A stretch of 64,000 nt of DNA from Planococcus donghaensis (GCF_001687665.2 NZ_CP016543.2:2294001-2358000); one strand, 5' to 3'. Shown: positions 17,692 to 28,044, counted from the stretch's first letter. Notes: a model not told the origin generated them from the letters alone. Numbers and translations are program-made.

Positions 17692-20600
17692 CTAAATATT
17701 CACTTCTTGATTAGCTGCAAACAAGTACAGCAAACGTTCTTTGACTGATATTTTCAATATCGATTCAACCGCTTCTTGATAGACAGTTAACTGAACACTA
17801 TATCGTTCCGACATTTCGTTTTTCACGTCACTAATCTGTGTTACGCGATCCGTTTTGTAATCTAGCAACACCCAGCCGTCTTCTTCTTCAAACAAACAAT
17901 CAACAATCCCTTGGATAATTTGATGGTCCCCATCTGCATCTTTTTTTGCATAAGTAAAAGGCACTTCTTTTTTTATGTTTGTTGCAGCTCTAAGACGTGC
18001 AGCTGTTTTACTTGCATAAAAACGTTCAAGTTCTTCTATTTTGACCGCTTTGCCCTCATCTGAGGACAAAATCTCCATGCCAACTAATGTTTCGATAAAC
18101 TCTTTTATTTCGTTGCTAGTTAATGTACGATCCAACGGAATATGTTGCATCACTGCATGGACTGCGGTCCCAATATCAGCTCCGGATAAACGTTTGTCCA
18201 TCATGAAATTGGGGCGGTGTAGCAACATTTTCCGTTCGGGCTTTACTGTCTGAATAAAGGACTCCGGCTCATCAAGACGTTGCAACATTTGCAATCGCTT
18301 CATTTCAGTTACAGACTGTTTCGAGCGTTTTTCAACAGCTTGCTGATGAGGATATTGATAATTAAAACGATCATTGACTTGTTGTTGGTAATCATCCGAC
18401 AACTCATCTTCTTTAAGCAATTCTTCCATATTTACTATTGCGGGAAGCAGCGATTGAGACTCGACGATATCAATGTGAAAACGAGACGTGTGATCAAGAA
18501 AATGTCCCGTTACATTCAGTTGCTTTTCTGCATCGGGGTGTCTTGCTACAGCTGGACCTATCCAGTCTAAATACCCTTTTGCACGAGACCGCATAAAATC
18601 TGGTAAACGCACATCATTTGTCGCCATTTTCCATTTCTCTAAAAGCTTTTCGATATCTTTTACAGAAGCCGTTAAATACAGCCTTTCTTTTGCTCGTGTC
18701 ATTGCTACATATAAAACGCGCATTTCTTCTGCTTTCATCTGCAATTGTTTCATCTCTCGAACAGCTAGAAATGGCAGTGATGTGTATTCGATTCGGGTAT
18801 CAGGATTTACCGCTTTAACAGCCAAGCCGTAATCTTGATCAAACAAATAAGATTTTTTAAAATCCATCTCATTAAAAGCTCGGCCCGTGCCTGCAAAAAA
18901 GACCACTGGAAACTCGAGACCTTTTGACTTGTGTACCGTCATGAGACGCACGACATTTTCTTTTTCACTAAGTGATTTAGCTGTTCCTAAATCATCGCCA
19001 CGTTCTCGCATCCGGTCGATAAAACGAAGAAAACGGAACAATCCACGAAAAGAAGTTTTTTCATATTCGAGTGCACGGTCATGTAACGCGCGCAAATTAG
19101 CTTTTCGTTGTTTGCCATTTGTCATAGCACCAACCATTTCATAATAATTGGTATCCAAATAAACTTGCCAAATCAGTTCTGCTAGTGAACCTCGACGCGC
19201 CAAATTCCGCCAACCTTCTAACTGCAGGACAAACCGGCGCAGTTTTTCAGCCGCAGCTGGATCTATTCCTGTTCCTGCACGCATAAAAGTTTTGACTGCT
19301 TCATAAAAAGAAGCTTGAGGTGCTGCTAAACGAATTTCGGCCAATTCATTTTCCTTCAATCCAATAAACGGTGCACGTAAAACTGAAGCGAGCGGAATGT
19401 CTTGGTAAGGGTTATCTATAACGCGTAGCGTATTCAGCATAATCATCACTTCAAGCGCTTCAAAATAGCCACCTGTCAATTCCGCATACAATGGAATTCC
19501 AGCCATTTTAAATTCATCCACAAAGTCTCCTGACCATGTCATCGAACGCATTAAAACAACAATATCCCGATATTCAAGCGGTCGTTGTTTTTGTGACCAC
19601 GGATCATTCACCATTGTTTCACTTTCCATCAATTCGGTAATTTTTTTAGTGATAAATCGTGCTTCCCATTGTGACTTTGCCAAATCCTCGTCTTCTGATT
19701 CTTCTTCAGTTTCTGGTTCATGGATTAATGTCAATTCAATCGGAGTTTGTTGTTCTGGATAAGGCGCTTTCGCTTTTAATGCAGCCGCTTCATCATAGTC
19801 AATTTCTCCAACTCGTTCTCCCATGATTTGCGAAAAAATATAGTTGGTGCCATCTAAAATTTCTTTGCGACTTCTGAAATTCGCATTTAAATCAATACGC
19901 AACCCAGTGTTTTCAGCATCGTGTCTAAACCGTGAATATTTCCCTAGAAATAACATAGGTTCAGCAAGGCGGAAACGATAAATCGATTGTTTCACATCGC
20001 CCACCATAAATAAGTTGCCGTTTTGTTCATCGCCTGATTTTACTAAGTTAAGGATTGTCTCTTGCAAAAGGTTGGTATCTTGATATTCATCTACTAAAAC
20101 TTCTTTAAAGCGATCTTGATATTCTTTTGCAATAGGTGAAGGTTTGCCTTCTATCATTAAGATTTCTAGAGCATAATGCTCTAAATCGGAAAAATCAACT
20201 AATGCTCGATCAATTTTAAGTGCTTTGTATTGATCCGCAAAAAGCTGCGTCAATTCGACTAAAGTTTTCATCAACGGTGCCATTTCTCTCATCTCTTCTA
20301 ATAAGCGCTTTGGTGAACGAGTAAAATAAGCGTCAAACAATCCACTAACAATTTTCTTCACATCATTGCGCCGCGCTTTTGCTTCTTCAGCTAAAACTGG
20401 ATCACAAGAATCTTTGCGAATACTTGCAGCTTTTTCCCATTTAAATGATTTTGAGAAAGCATATAAGCTCTCCCATGAATTTTCCAATGCTGCAATTGCC
20501 GTTCGGATTACTTCAGTATCGGTTCTGAACGTGCTTTCTAGTACGACAGGTCCTTCTGGGGCATGAGCTATTTGAAGGCCTTGATCAGCTAATTGCAGCG

Positions 20601-21300
20601 CTTCTTCTAAAGCGTGACGTATCGTTAGTTTTAAGTCGTCGATAAATGGTAATTCGTCAATTGTGGCATCTGTTGGGACATTGTATAAATTAAGTACTTG
20701 TTGCAACCATTCTTGTGGATTCGGGTGCACGCGCGAATAATCATATAGCTTGCTTAATAACACTTCCATCGCTTGATCACTGCGATCCGAAGTGAAACTA
20801 TCTGCCAAACGGTAAACTGCATCTGCTCCTTCACCTTCGTATGCTGATTCAAGCACTGCTTCTAAGACATCATCCCGCAAAAGAGCGGCTTCTGTATCTC
20901 CTGCAATTCTAAAGCCTGGGTCAATTTCAAGCAAATACGCGTATTGTTTGACGACTTGTAAACAAAACGAATGCAGCGTAGAAATTTGAGCTTTGTTGAT
21001 TAAACGTAATTGTTTACGTAAATGTGTCGATTCCGGATTATCTGCAACCGCTTTTTCTAATGCATTTGACATTCGGTGGCGCATTTCAGCAGCCGAAGCA
21101 TTAGTAAACGTAACAACTAATAATTCATCGACAGAGATTGGATCGTCTTCAGCTAATACTTTTTCTATCATACGGTTGATTAGCACAGCTGTTTTGCCTG
21201 ATCCTGCTGCTGCTGATACCAACATATCTTGTCCTTTTGCCCATATAGCCATCCATTGTTCATCAGTCCAAGTAGCATCAATTGGTTTTTTCGGTATCAT
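17692..21300 (-). CDS. addA: ATP-dependent helicase/nuclease subunit A (AddA)
   Basis: Catalytic subunit of AddAB, the Firmicute counterpart of RecBCD, which resects double-strand breaks up to a Chi site and loads RecA. The 1202-residue protein is a UvrD-type superfamily 1 helicase: Q motif TDEQWMAIWA, Walker A AAGSGKT near 31, Walker B region VLVDEYQDTN and motif VI VAMTRAKERL. The C-terminal RecB-type nuclease has WVLLDYKTD, with the catalytic Asp and Lys. The start overlaps the end of addB by 23 bp, so the two are translated together. Confidence 0.97.
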   Translation of the reverse strand: MIPKKPIDATWTDEQWMAIWAKGQDMLVSAAAGSGKTAVLINRMIEKVLAEDDPISVDELLVVTFTNASAAEMRHRMSNALEKAVADNPESTHLRKQLRLINKAQISTLHSFCLQVVKQYAYLLEIDPGFRIAGDTEAALLRDDVLEAVLESAYEGEGADAVYRLADSFTSDRSDQAMEVLLSKLYDYSRVHPNPQEWLQQVLNLYNVPTDATIDELPFIDDLKLTIRHALEEALQLADQGLQIAHAPEGPVVLESTFRTDTEVIRTAIAALENSWESLYAFSKSFKWEKAASIRKDSCDPVLAEEAKARRNDVKKIVSGLFDAYFTRSPKRLLEEMREMAPLMKTLVELTQLFADQYKALKIDRALVDFSDLEHYALEILMIEGKPSPIAKEYQDRFKEVLVDEYQDTNLLQETILNLVKSGDEQNGNLFMVGDVKQSIYRFRLAEPMLFLGKYSRFRHDAENTGLRIDLNANFRSRKEILDGTNYIFSQIMGERVGEIDYDEAAALKAKAPYPEQQTPIELTLIHEPETEEESEDEDLAKSQWEARFITKKITELMESETMVNDPWSQKQRPLEYRDIVVLMRSMTWSGDFVDEFKMAGIPLYAELTGGYFEALEVMIMLNTLRVIDNPYQDIPLASVLRAPFIGLKENELAEIRLAAPQASFYEAVKTFMRAGTGIDPAAAEKLRRFVLQLEGWRNLARRGSLAELIWQVYLDTNYYEMVGAMTNGKQRKANLRALHDRALEYEKTSFRGLFRFLRFIDRMRERGDDLGTAKSLSEKENVVRLMTVHKSKGLEFPVVFFAGTGRAFNEMDFKKSYLFDQDYGLAVKAVNPDTRIEYTSLPFLAVREMKQLQMKAEEMRVLYVAMTRAKERLYLTASVKDIEKLLEKWKMATNDVRLPDFMRSRAKGYLDWIGPAVARHPDAEKQLNVTGHFLDHTSRFHIDIVESQSLLPAIVNMEELLKEDELSDDYQQQVNDRFNYQYPHQQAVEKRSKQSVTEMKRLQMLQRLDEPESFIQTVKPERKMLLHRPNFMMDKRLSGADIGTAVHAVMQHIPLDRTLTSNEIKEFIETLVGMEILSSDEGKAVKIEELERFYASKTAARLRAATNIKKEVPFTYAKKDADGDHQIIQGIVDCLFEEEDGWVLLDYKTDRVTQISDVKNEMSERYSVQLTVYQEAVESILKISVKERLLYLFAANQEVNI

Positions 21301-24300
21301 TTGCAGCGGTCTCCTTTCTGATCAATTCCACAGCTTTATCCGGAGATAAAGGGGTTAGTTTTCGGTAGCTTTGGTCTGGGTCTGCTGGGTCGAATTGGCA
21401 CACTGAGCGATAAGAGCAAAATTGACAAGGTGTATCTTCTTTCATCTTATAGGGCGTAATACTTGTATCGCCTTCTAAGATGCCATTTCCTGCATTTTGA
21501 TGCTTGTTTCGTACAAAGCGGCGGACAGCTTGCATATCGTCTTTCATCACTGTTTTGGATTGAGATGCAGACACCGTACCACTTTTGTTAAGTCTTACCG
21601 GAATGACATTAGAATAACCATCAATTTGGTTATCCATTGCTTCAATCACTTCGGGATCTTCAACGACTAAACCATTCATCTTAAAGGATTTTGCCATTTC
21701 TTCATCTAATTCTTCAGCTGTCAGCAATTTCGTCAGCTTTAACATCGGATTGTGCATATGAAAATACAGCACACCAGCTGGTTCTGCTTCTTCACCTAAC
21801 CAACGTTCAGAATGGGTTAACGCCACATCTAAATACGTAAAGGTTTGCAAAGAAAGACCGTGATAAACGTTGCTTAGATCAAGCCCTTGTTTAGAAGATT
21901 TGTAATCGACAATACGCAAATAAGGTTTGCCCTGAATTTCAGTAGAATCGATTCGATCAATACGACCTCGCACGTTCATCTTGCGTCCTCGATCTAAAGA
22001 AATTTCCAGAGGCGGAATCGTCTCTTTTGGTCCAAATCCAACTTCTAGTGCAATCGGTACAAACCCCGAAACTTTAGCATGCTTGCTGAGCATATACGCG
22101 GTTTGGCGAATAATACCTTCTAGTTTATGTTGTATATAGCGATAGCGATGCGAACTGATTAAGATATGATTAACGAAATAAGGAGAAAGTTGATCGATCG
22201 CTTCTTTCGCTAAGTTACGGCATTGAGTTTGGGTTAGCGAAGACCATGATACCCCTAATCGTAACACTTCATCTGATATCCATTTAATCGCCGCATGGAA
22301 AAGATCCCCCATTGCAGGAGCTGCTAATTTGTATTGGCTTCTTTCTTCGAGACGTAAACCATAAGCTACATAATGTGCAAATGGACAGCCATAATACGTT
22401 TCTACCCTAGATACGCTAGAAGAGATAGGTGTTCCATACAACGGTTCTGCAATAGCCTCACGAAGAGGATCTGCTTTATTTGGTTTGATTGGCGATAAGA
22501 TGCGTTTAATAATAGAAGACCAAAACGGATCGTCCTCATAATAGTGATAAACCGCACGCCACTCTGCTGATAATTCACCACCGCGTATTTGCGAAGTTAA
22601 GTATGCTAAACTCGCTCTCGGATGCGAAATGTAATCCATAGCCGATGCATCCACAAGTTCTTCCGGATCAATAACTGCCGGAATTGTTTCAATTGCCAAC
22701 ATATCTTTTAATTTTTGAATATAAAGAGAAGGCAACAAGGCTTTTCCTTCTTCATCTGCGATTGGAAACGAAACAGTTAATAAATCAGACGCTGATGTAA
22801 AAGCACGATATACCATATAGGTCTCGTCCATTAAACGCATTTTCGAAGTAGGCGCCAACTCAAAGCCAATTTGAGCAAACCATTCACGGTCTGTGTCTGT
22901 TAATAACCCTTCCTGCTCGATACGCTTTGGCAAGACACCGTCATTAGCTCCGACAACAAAAACCGACTTTATATCCATTAAACGAGCCAAATCGATTTTT
23001 GATACCATCACTTGATCTAACGAAGGCGGAATACGTGAAAACTCTAACGTCTCAAATCCTTCGTCTAAAATTTTTACAGCTGTTGGCAAATCCACTTTTT
23101 TGTCGCCAAACATTAATACAAATTGATCTAATACGCCAACCCATTGGTTCCAAGCCTGCTCGTGCTCTGTTGCGGCTAGTAAGCGATGTTCACTTTCTTC
23201 TCGTTCTCGTATATCTTGAATTTTTGCATAGACATCCATTTTTTCTATAAAAAGAAACAACGACTCTGCTATATCTCGCCCTGTTTTACTCAGTTTTAGT
23301 TGTTCTTTTAACTGGGCTAAAGGTTCTCTTATTAAATCACGTACTGCATGAAGCTCTACTTGTGCCGCTAGTTCTTCATCTGTTTGTATCGATGTATGAA
23401 ATTCCAAGCCGCGGTATTTTTTATAAAACCAACGTTTTTCATCAAACCAACGTTCACCGTAAATTCCATTGGCAATAACAAAATTCTCTAGTAAATCGCT
23501 TCTTTCCCGCCATTTTGTAGCAGGACCTTGCGGAAAGAATAAATCTGTTTTGACAGCTCGAAAAATTGCTTCATAGGAATAATTAGAAACCACTGATTCA
23601 AGAACCGAACGACTAAATTCAATTAATGGATGATGAAGCATGGACTTTTTCTGACTAATAAAATACGGAATTTCGTATTGTGGGAAAATGGTATTGATCA
23701 ATTCATCATAAATTTCAGGTTGTCTGTAGAGAATAGCAATTTCATTGTAACGAAAGCCATTTCTTACTTGTTCTCTTATTGCTCGGGCTACTGCATGCAT
23801 TTCAGCTCTTCTATTTGATGCTTCCACTAAAGAGACAGCGTTCTTCCCTTGTATTTTCCTTGTTGGGAAATCATCAAAATGACGTTCAATATGTTCAAGC
23901 TCTGGATTCATAAAACGACGCGGCAAAGCTAAGTGAACCGAATTTTCAATTTCGATTCCCTCTTTTGCAGCTTGTTCAGTTAACCTGCGTGCGGTATTAG
24001 CAGACTGATAGAATAAAGTTTGCTCGTCATTTGGATCGGTTTGGTTATCCATTGGCAATGCTATGGTTACTGATTTCGCTTGCTTCATTAATTCAAAAAG
24101 AATTTCATATTCTCTTGCTGTAAATGTAACAAAACCATCGATGTAAATTGTCGACGATTTGATCAACTCAGAATGGGGGATTTTCTCGCTTAGTAGCGCT
24201 AAATGACCTTCAGAATCCACAAACACTTTTCCTAAACGGTCTTCAATTTCTGTCAGGATTAACTCCAGGTCCCCTGCTTTGTCGAGCAAAGTTTTTGGTG

Positions 24301-24754
24301 CCCCCGCCTCACTTAATGAAGAACGGATGGCATTTAATTCTCCACAATCTACACAATAACGTGCAAATTCTTTCACCAATTGCTCGATTTGATCGGTAAA
24401 TCCTCTTTTGCCTGCAGCTCTTCGAAATAATTGGAATTCCTCTCGATGATCTTCGAGCAGGCTTCGAATTAACATTCGGTAACCAAAAGTATCTACTTCT
24501 CTCCTACTTATCCCACCAACTTCTTGAAGTACCCGCCAAGCCAATCGCTTAAATGTTACTGCTTGTGCGCGAATCATGCCATTCATATTGTATGCCGCAG
24601 CTAGTCGATATTCAGTAGAAAAAGACATTTGGTCCGGTACGATAAGGAATATCGGATCCCCATCTGCTTGTCGCTTTAACTCATCTACGATTTCTTCTTG
24701 AACAAAACGAGTTTTCCCCGCTCCTGCCCTGCCATAAACAATGCGTAATGACAC
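21278..24754 (-). CDS. addB: ATP-dependent nuclease subunit B (AddB)
   Basis: Partner of AddA. It recognises Chi and carries the second nuclease. The 1158-residue protein has Walker A GRAGAGKT at the N-terminus and an inactivated helicase core. The C-terminal nuclease (LRIVDYKSS) is bracketed by the iron-sulfur cysteines: one in YYGCPFAHYV and three in CQFCSYRSVC. The start is GTG with GGAGGAGTG upstream. The promoter directly before it carries a LexA-like box, which suggests SOS induction. Confidence 0.96.
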   Translation of the reverse strand: MSLRIVYGRAGAGKTRFVQEEIVDELKRQADGDPIFLIVPDQMSFSTEYRLAAAYNMNGMIRAQAVTFKRLAWRVLQEVGGISRREVDTFGYRMLIRSLLEDHREEFQLFRRAAGKRGFTDQIEQLVKEFARYCVDCGELNAIRSSLSEAGAPKTLLDKAGDLELILTEIEDRLGKVFVDSEGHLALLSEKIPHSELIKSSTIYIDGFVTFTAREYEILFELMKQAKSVTIALPMDNQTDPNDEQTLFYQSANTARRLTEQAAKEGIEIENSVHLALPRRFMNPELEHIERHFDDFPTRKIQGKNAVSLVEASNRRAEMHAVARAIREQVRNGFRYNEIAILYRQPEIYDELINTIFPQYEIPYFISQKKSMLHHPLIEFSRSVLESVVSNYSYEAIFRAVKTDLFFPQGPATKWRERSDLLENFVIANGIYGERWFDEKRWFYKKYRGLEFHTSIQTDEELAAQVELHAVRDLIREPLAQLKEQLKLSKTGRDIAESLFLFIEKMDVYAKIQDIREREESEHRLLAATEHEQAWNQWVGVLDQFVLMFGDKKVDLPTAVKILDEGFETLEFSRIPPSLDQVMVSKIDLARLMDIKSVFVVGANDGVLPKRIEQEGLLTDTDREWFAQIGFELAPTSKMRLMDETYMVYRAFTSASDLLTVSFPIADEEGKALLPSLYIQKLKDMLAIETIPAVIDPEELVDASAMDYISHPRASLAYLTSQIRGGELSAEWRAVYHYYEDDPFWSSIIKRILSPIKPNKADPLREAIAEPLYGTPISSSVSRVETYYGCPFAHYVAYGLRLEERSQYKLAAPAMGDLFHAAIKWISDEVLRLGVSWSSLTQTQCRNLAKEAIDQLSPYFVNHILISSHRYRYIQHKLEGIIRQTAYMLSKHAKVSGFVPIALEVGFGPKETIPPLEISLDRGRKMNVRGRIDRIDSTEIQGKPYLRIVDYKSSKQGLDLSNVYHGLSLQTFTYLDVALTHSERWLGEEAEPAGVLYFHMHNPMLKLTKLLTAEELDEEMAKSFKMNGLVVEDPEVIEAMDNQIDGYSNVIPVRLNKSGTVSASQSKTVMKDDMQAVRRFVRNKHQNAGNGILEGDTSITPYKMKEDTPCQFCSYRSVCQFDPADPDQSYRKLTPLSPDKAVELIRKETAANDTEKTN

Positions 24755-24771
24755 ATGATCACTCCTCCACT

Positions 24772-24787
24772 AAGAACATTTGTTCTT
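24772..24787 (-). promoter_or_regulatory. LexA (DinR)-like box before addB
   Basis: AAGAACATTTGTTCTT has 7-bp arms around a 2-base centre with the core GAAC-N4-GTTC. It directly abuts the -10 hexamer of the addB promoter, a position where a repressor would block initiation. The same 12-base core occurs before the transposase at 47826-47837. LexA control is inferred from the motif and its position. Confidence 0.6.
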
Positions 24788-24817
24788 ATTATACAATTTT
24801 CTACTTTTATATGCTAA
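24788..24817 (-). promoter_or_regulatory. Promoter of addB-addA
   Basis: TTAGCA and TATAAT are separated by 18 bp on the minus strand, about 35 bp upstream of the addB start. Confidence 0.65.
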
Positions 24818-24831
24818 TAACACCTTTGAAA

Positions 24832-25458
24832 TTATTTCTTTCTTTTGCGTTCTTCACCGGCCAAACGGAAGTCTTCTTCTACTTTTTTGTGTAAACGATT
24901 CTCAAAAATTTTCCCGATTACATACAATAGAACAATAACTAAAATAACAATTGCTGTTCGAATCGGTTGTGTAAAAAGCGCACGCAAATCGTATCCGACA
25001 AAAGAAATCGTAAATACCATTACCAGTTTCCCTGCCATTACTGTTAACAAATAATAATATTTACGAATATTTGATAAGCCCGCAACTAAGTTTACAAGAG
25101 CGGACGGAGTAAAAGGCAAGCAAAGCAATAAAAATAATGGGCCAAAGCCATTTCGCTCTACCCAATGAATCAGCTTCTGGACTTTGTCATGACGTGTCAT
25201 GAAGTTCATAAATCGGGCTCTGCCATATTTACGTACTAGTAAAAATACAGCGTATGCGCCAACTACTGATCCGCCCCAAGAAAGTAAAAATCCTAACCAT
25301 AACCCGTATGCCGTTGCATTGGCAAAAACAAATACAAATAAAGGCAAGAAGGGTAAAAAAGCTTCGATAAAGGGCAAGAGGAATCCGATCAACGGACCAA
25401 AAGCCTTGTAGGATTGTGTCAACTCAACAATATTTTCCATTGAAAAAAAATCCGTCAT
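24832..25458 (-). CDS. TVP38/TMEM64 family membrane protein
   Basis: A 208-residue polytopic protein of the DedA/VTT superfamily. The VTT core is recognisable in the reentrant-type segments GFLLPFIEAFLPFLPLFVFV and RNGFGPLFLLLCLPFTPSALVNLVAGLSN. About five helices are followed by a basic cytoplasmic tail. Relatives help flip or recycle lipids. No substrate can be assigned here. Start ATG has AAAGGACTGAG upstream. It is divergent from azlC. Confidence 0.85.
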   Translation of the reverse strand: MTDFFSMENIVELTQSYKAFGPLIGFLLPFIEAFLPFLPLFVFVFANATAYGLWLGFLLSWGGSVVGAYAVFLLVRKYGRARFMNFMTRHDKVQKLIHWVERNGFGPLFLLLCLPFTPSALVNLVAGLSNIRKYYYLLTVMAGKLVMVFTISFVGYDLRALFTQPIRTAIVILVIVLLYVIGKIFENRLHKKVEEDFRLAGEERKRKK

Positions 25459-25597
25459 AAGCTCAGTCCTTTGAATTGTTTAATTTTTCTATATTCCATA
25501 CCAAACTAAAAAGTTTTTGTGATATGCTATTATAATTACTTTACACTCTTTCAAAGAGTTTGGAAAAGGAAATACTTATACATAAGGAGCGAAAAGA

Positions 25598-26293
25598 ATG
25601 AACGGACGTGAGTTTTCTGCCGGATTAAAGGCAGGAACCAGCATTGCAATCGGTTATTTCCCTATAGCATTAACCTTTGGCTTGCTAGCAAAAACGACTG
25701 GCCTCTCTTTACTCGAAGCTACAGCCATGAGTATTTTTGTTTTTGCAGGTGCCGCACAGTATATTGCATTGTCACTAATTACGGCTGGTGTAGCACCTAT
25801 TGTCATTGTTTTAAATACATTTGTTGTCAATATTCGGCATTTTCTTATGACTGCTTCCCTCAATGAAAAAATGGTGCCGGATGCCAGATGGAAAAAAGCT
25901 TTATATGCTTTTGGAATAACCGATGAAACGTTCTCTGTTTTGGCTACACAAAAAGACCATAAACTCACCACCACTTTTGCTGCTGGCGTAATTATTATTG
26001 CTTATGGGAGCTGGGTCGTATTTACATCGATTGGACATTTGATTGGAGCAAATCTTCCCCAGTTTCTTCAAGCTGCCATGTCTGTTGCGCTTTATGCGAT
26101 GTTCATAGGCTTATTGGTTCCATCGATGCGCGGCAATCGTAAAGTTGTCAGTTTGGCTCTAATTGCCGGAGTGATCAATTCTCTTTTTTACTTCACAGAA
26201 TGGTTGTCAACTGGTTGGGCCATCATGGTGTCTACTTTAGCATCGGCCGTTTTCATTGAATGGATTTCTAGGAAAGGTGGGAGAAAATCATGA
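25598..26293 (+). CDS. azlC: AzlC, branched-chain amino acid exporter subunit
   Basis: Large subunit of the AzlCD exporter, which removes branched-chain amino acids and their toxic analogues such as 4-azaleucine. The 231-residue protein has the family signatures GYFPIALTFGLLAK, FAGAAQYIALSL and NIRHFLMTASL, and about eight hydrophobic segments. Start ATG follows AAGGAGCG. The last four bases overlap azlD (ATGA). Upstream, a short palindrome (ACTCTTT-C-AAAGAGT, 25545-25559) lies between a TATAAT at 25531 and the gene and could be an operator. Confidence 0.9.
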   Translation: MNGREFSAGLKAGTSIAIGYFPIALTFGLLAKTTGLSLLEATAMSIFVFAGAAQYIALSLITAGVAPIVIVLNTFVVNIRHFLMTASLNEKMVPDARWKKALYAFGITDETFSVLATQKDHKLTTTFAAGVIIIAYGSWVVFTSIGHLIGANLPQFLQAAMSVALYAMFIGLLVPSMRGNRKVVSLALIAGVINSLFYFTEWLSTGWAIMVSTLASAVFIEWISRKGGRKS

Positions 26294-26595
26294 GTTCTTG
26301 GTATTGGTGGATGATCCTTGGTATGGCGATGGTAACGTATATCCCGCGTGCTATTCCGCTGACATTTTTAGAAGGGCGAGAGTTGCCTGAAGCGGTTCAA
26401 AGCGTATTACGCAATATTCCTTATGCCGTATTAGGCGCGTTAATTTTTCCTGCAGTCTTTTTTATTCAAGAAAATATTTGGTTTGGGGTAGTGGGTGCTG
26501 CTGCTGCATTTGTTATTGCGATCGCTGGAGCGAATGTAATGATTGTCGTTTTAGGTTCGATTGCTGTACTTGCCATCTTTAGTGGATTTTTTTAA
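26290..26595 (+). CDS. azlD: AzlD, branched-chain amino acid exporter small subunit
   Basis: A 101-residue membrane protein with four helices and the AzlD motif YIPRAIPLTFLEGRELP. It overlaps azlC by 4 bp, which is usual for this two-gene exporter, and works only together with AzlC. Confidence 0.9.
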   Translation: MSSWYWWMILGMAMVTYIPRAIPLTFLEGRELPEAVQSVLRNIPYAVLGALIFPAVFFIQENIWFGVVGAAAAFVIAIAGANVMIVVLGSIAVLAIFSGFF

Positions 26596-26605
26596 AAATA
26601 GACAC

Positions 26606-26647
26606 AAAAAAAGCCGTTACTCATTTTCATGAGCTTCGGCTTTTTTT
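26606..26647. terminator. Bidirectional terminator between azlD and csbA
   Basis: AAAAAAAGCCG and CGGCTTTTTTT enclose a second inner stem CTCAT/ATGAG. The final codons and stop of csbA lie in this hairpin. Confidence 0.85.
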
Positions 26648-26874
26648 CTACGATTAAACATTTTTGTCGAATACCAAAATCCTGCTGTAAGAGAAGCTGC
26701 ATTTGCGACAAATAATAACCAAGTATGGGTATATCCTGCATAAACAGCGGCTGCCATTAAAGCAACGGTCAAAATTAATGCGACGATATGATTAAATGTG
26801 ACTCTTGTAAACAAGATGACGAGTAATCCTGGTACTAAAAGAGACAGGACAAATTTTGTTACCATTGATTCCAT
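26617..26874 (-). CDS. csbA: CsbA family small membrane protein (DUF2198)
   Basis: An 85-residue protein with three hydrophobic segments and a basic C-terminus. The motif LLVPGLLVILFTRVTFNH and its position beside minJ fit CsbA, which in B. subtilis is controlled by sigma-B and has no known activity. Start ATG has AAGGAGC upstream. It is 12 bp downstream of minJ. Confidence 0.75.
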   Translation of the reverse strand: MESMVTKFVLSLLVPGLLVILFTRVTFNHIVALILTVALMAAAVYAGYTHTWLLFVANAASLTAGFWYSTKMFNRRKKAEAHENE

Positions 26875-26886
26875 TAATTTAGCTCC

Positions 26887-28044
26887 TTAATTGACCACTA
26901 ATAGTCCGAGACGGTGGTGATCATGACGGAAAATAACATGTTGACGTAAACGCACTTCCAAATTATGATCCAGTACTTCTAAACGACAATGAGCAGCATT
27001 TACTTGAATCGCTTCATACAATTCAGATTCATTCGCAATGGCAATACCGTTTACTTTGCGAATTACTTCGCCACGCAATAAGCCCATTTTGTCGGCAGGA
27101 GATCCTGGTAAAACATCCACAATCATAACACCTTGCGGTTGAGGAGTTACTGCATAATTACCGCTGCGCTCTTTTAAGGCGAAGTGAACAGCAATCACTA
27201 TACGGCCAATTACTCCACCCACTAATGCAACAGCTGCTAGTGGCTGCCACAATAATGCAGCTAAACCTACAACAACAATGCTGACTCCTAACGTAGTAAC
27301 AGCTTTTCCAACTACTGGGTAAAGGTAAACTGGTAAAGTACGTTGTGAACGACCTACAAATCCGAAGACGACAGGGAACAGGATTAACGAAAAGTTCGAT
27401 TCACCAATCGGCAGCTGTGGCCAGTACGGCGCATACGAATCTAGTAACGAACCTGGCACCACCAACAAGATCGGCAATAGCCATAAACGTTTTGAAATAT
27501 AAGCTGCGGCTTTTAGGCCACGTCCTGATTTATGTAACCGAGGAGAGCCCGCTTGTGCTGCTGCTTTATCAATCATTTTACCTTCTACAAAAACTAATGC
27601 TCCTGCGATTAAGGCAACAGGGATCAACCATTGATAAGCAATTTCTGTTCCTTCGAATGTAACTAATCCAAAATTCAAGGTCCAGTTATTGGCATAAAAC
27701 AACCAGCTAAGTCCTACAGCCGCTGTAGCCAAATAAATAAATGACCCCGCTTGATAAAAAGTCGTTGCCATAAACAACACGGAAACGATGCTTAAAGCAA
27801 TCAACCAATCCATGGGTACAACCAAGCCAATTCCTGCAAACAATATCGAAAGGCCAAGCGCATACAACCAAGCATCTTTGATCAAACGTTTAAACTCAGT
27901 CAATCCGTAAACAATACGAATTCTAAAAATTTTCCGTTCTTTTTTCACTCGATAATACCCTAACAACACTGCAGCAAGCAATGCAATGTATAACACGGGA
28001 TTTACAAAAAACTTACCTATCGCTAACATTAAATCCATTATCAC
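26887..28044 (-). CDS. minJ: MinJ-like PDZ-domain membrane protein
   Basis: In B. subtilis MinJ links DivIVA at the poles and septum to MinCD and so places cell division. The 385-residue protein has about eight membrane helices and a cytoplasmic C-terminal PDZ domain (DVLPGSPADKMGLLRGEVIRKVNG near residues 300-330). The length and the csbA-minJ-ftsX gene order match the B. subtilis protein of 397 residues. The start is ambiguous: GTG at 28044, or ATG two codons later, with only weak ribosome binding sites for both. Confidence 0.82.
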   Translation of the reverse strand: MIMDLMLAIGKFFVNPVLYIALLAAVLLGYYRVKKERKIFRIRIVYGLTEFKRLIKDAWLYALGLSILFAGIGLVVPMDWLIALSIVSVLFMATTFYQAGSFIYLATAAVGLSWLFYANNWTLNFGLVTFEGTEIAYQWLIPVALIAGALVFVEGKMIDKAAAQAGSPRLHKSGRGLKAAAYISKRLWLLPILLVVPGSLLDSYAPYWPQLPIGESNFSLILFPVVFGFVGRSQRTLPVYLYPVVGKAVTTLGVSIVVVGLAALLWQPLAAVALVGGVIGRIVIAVHFALKERSGNYAVTPQPQGVMIVDVLPGSPADKMGLLRGEVIRKVNGIAIANESELYEAIQVNAAHCRLEVLDHNLEVRLRQHVIFRHDHHRLGLLVVN

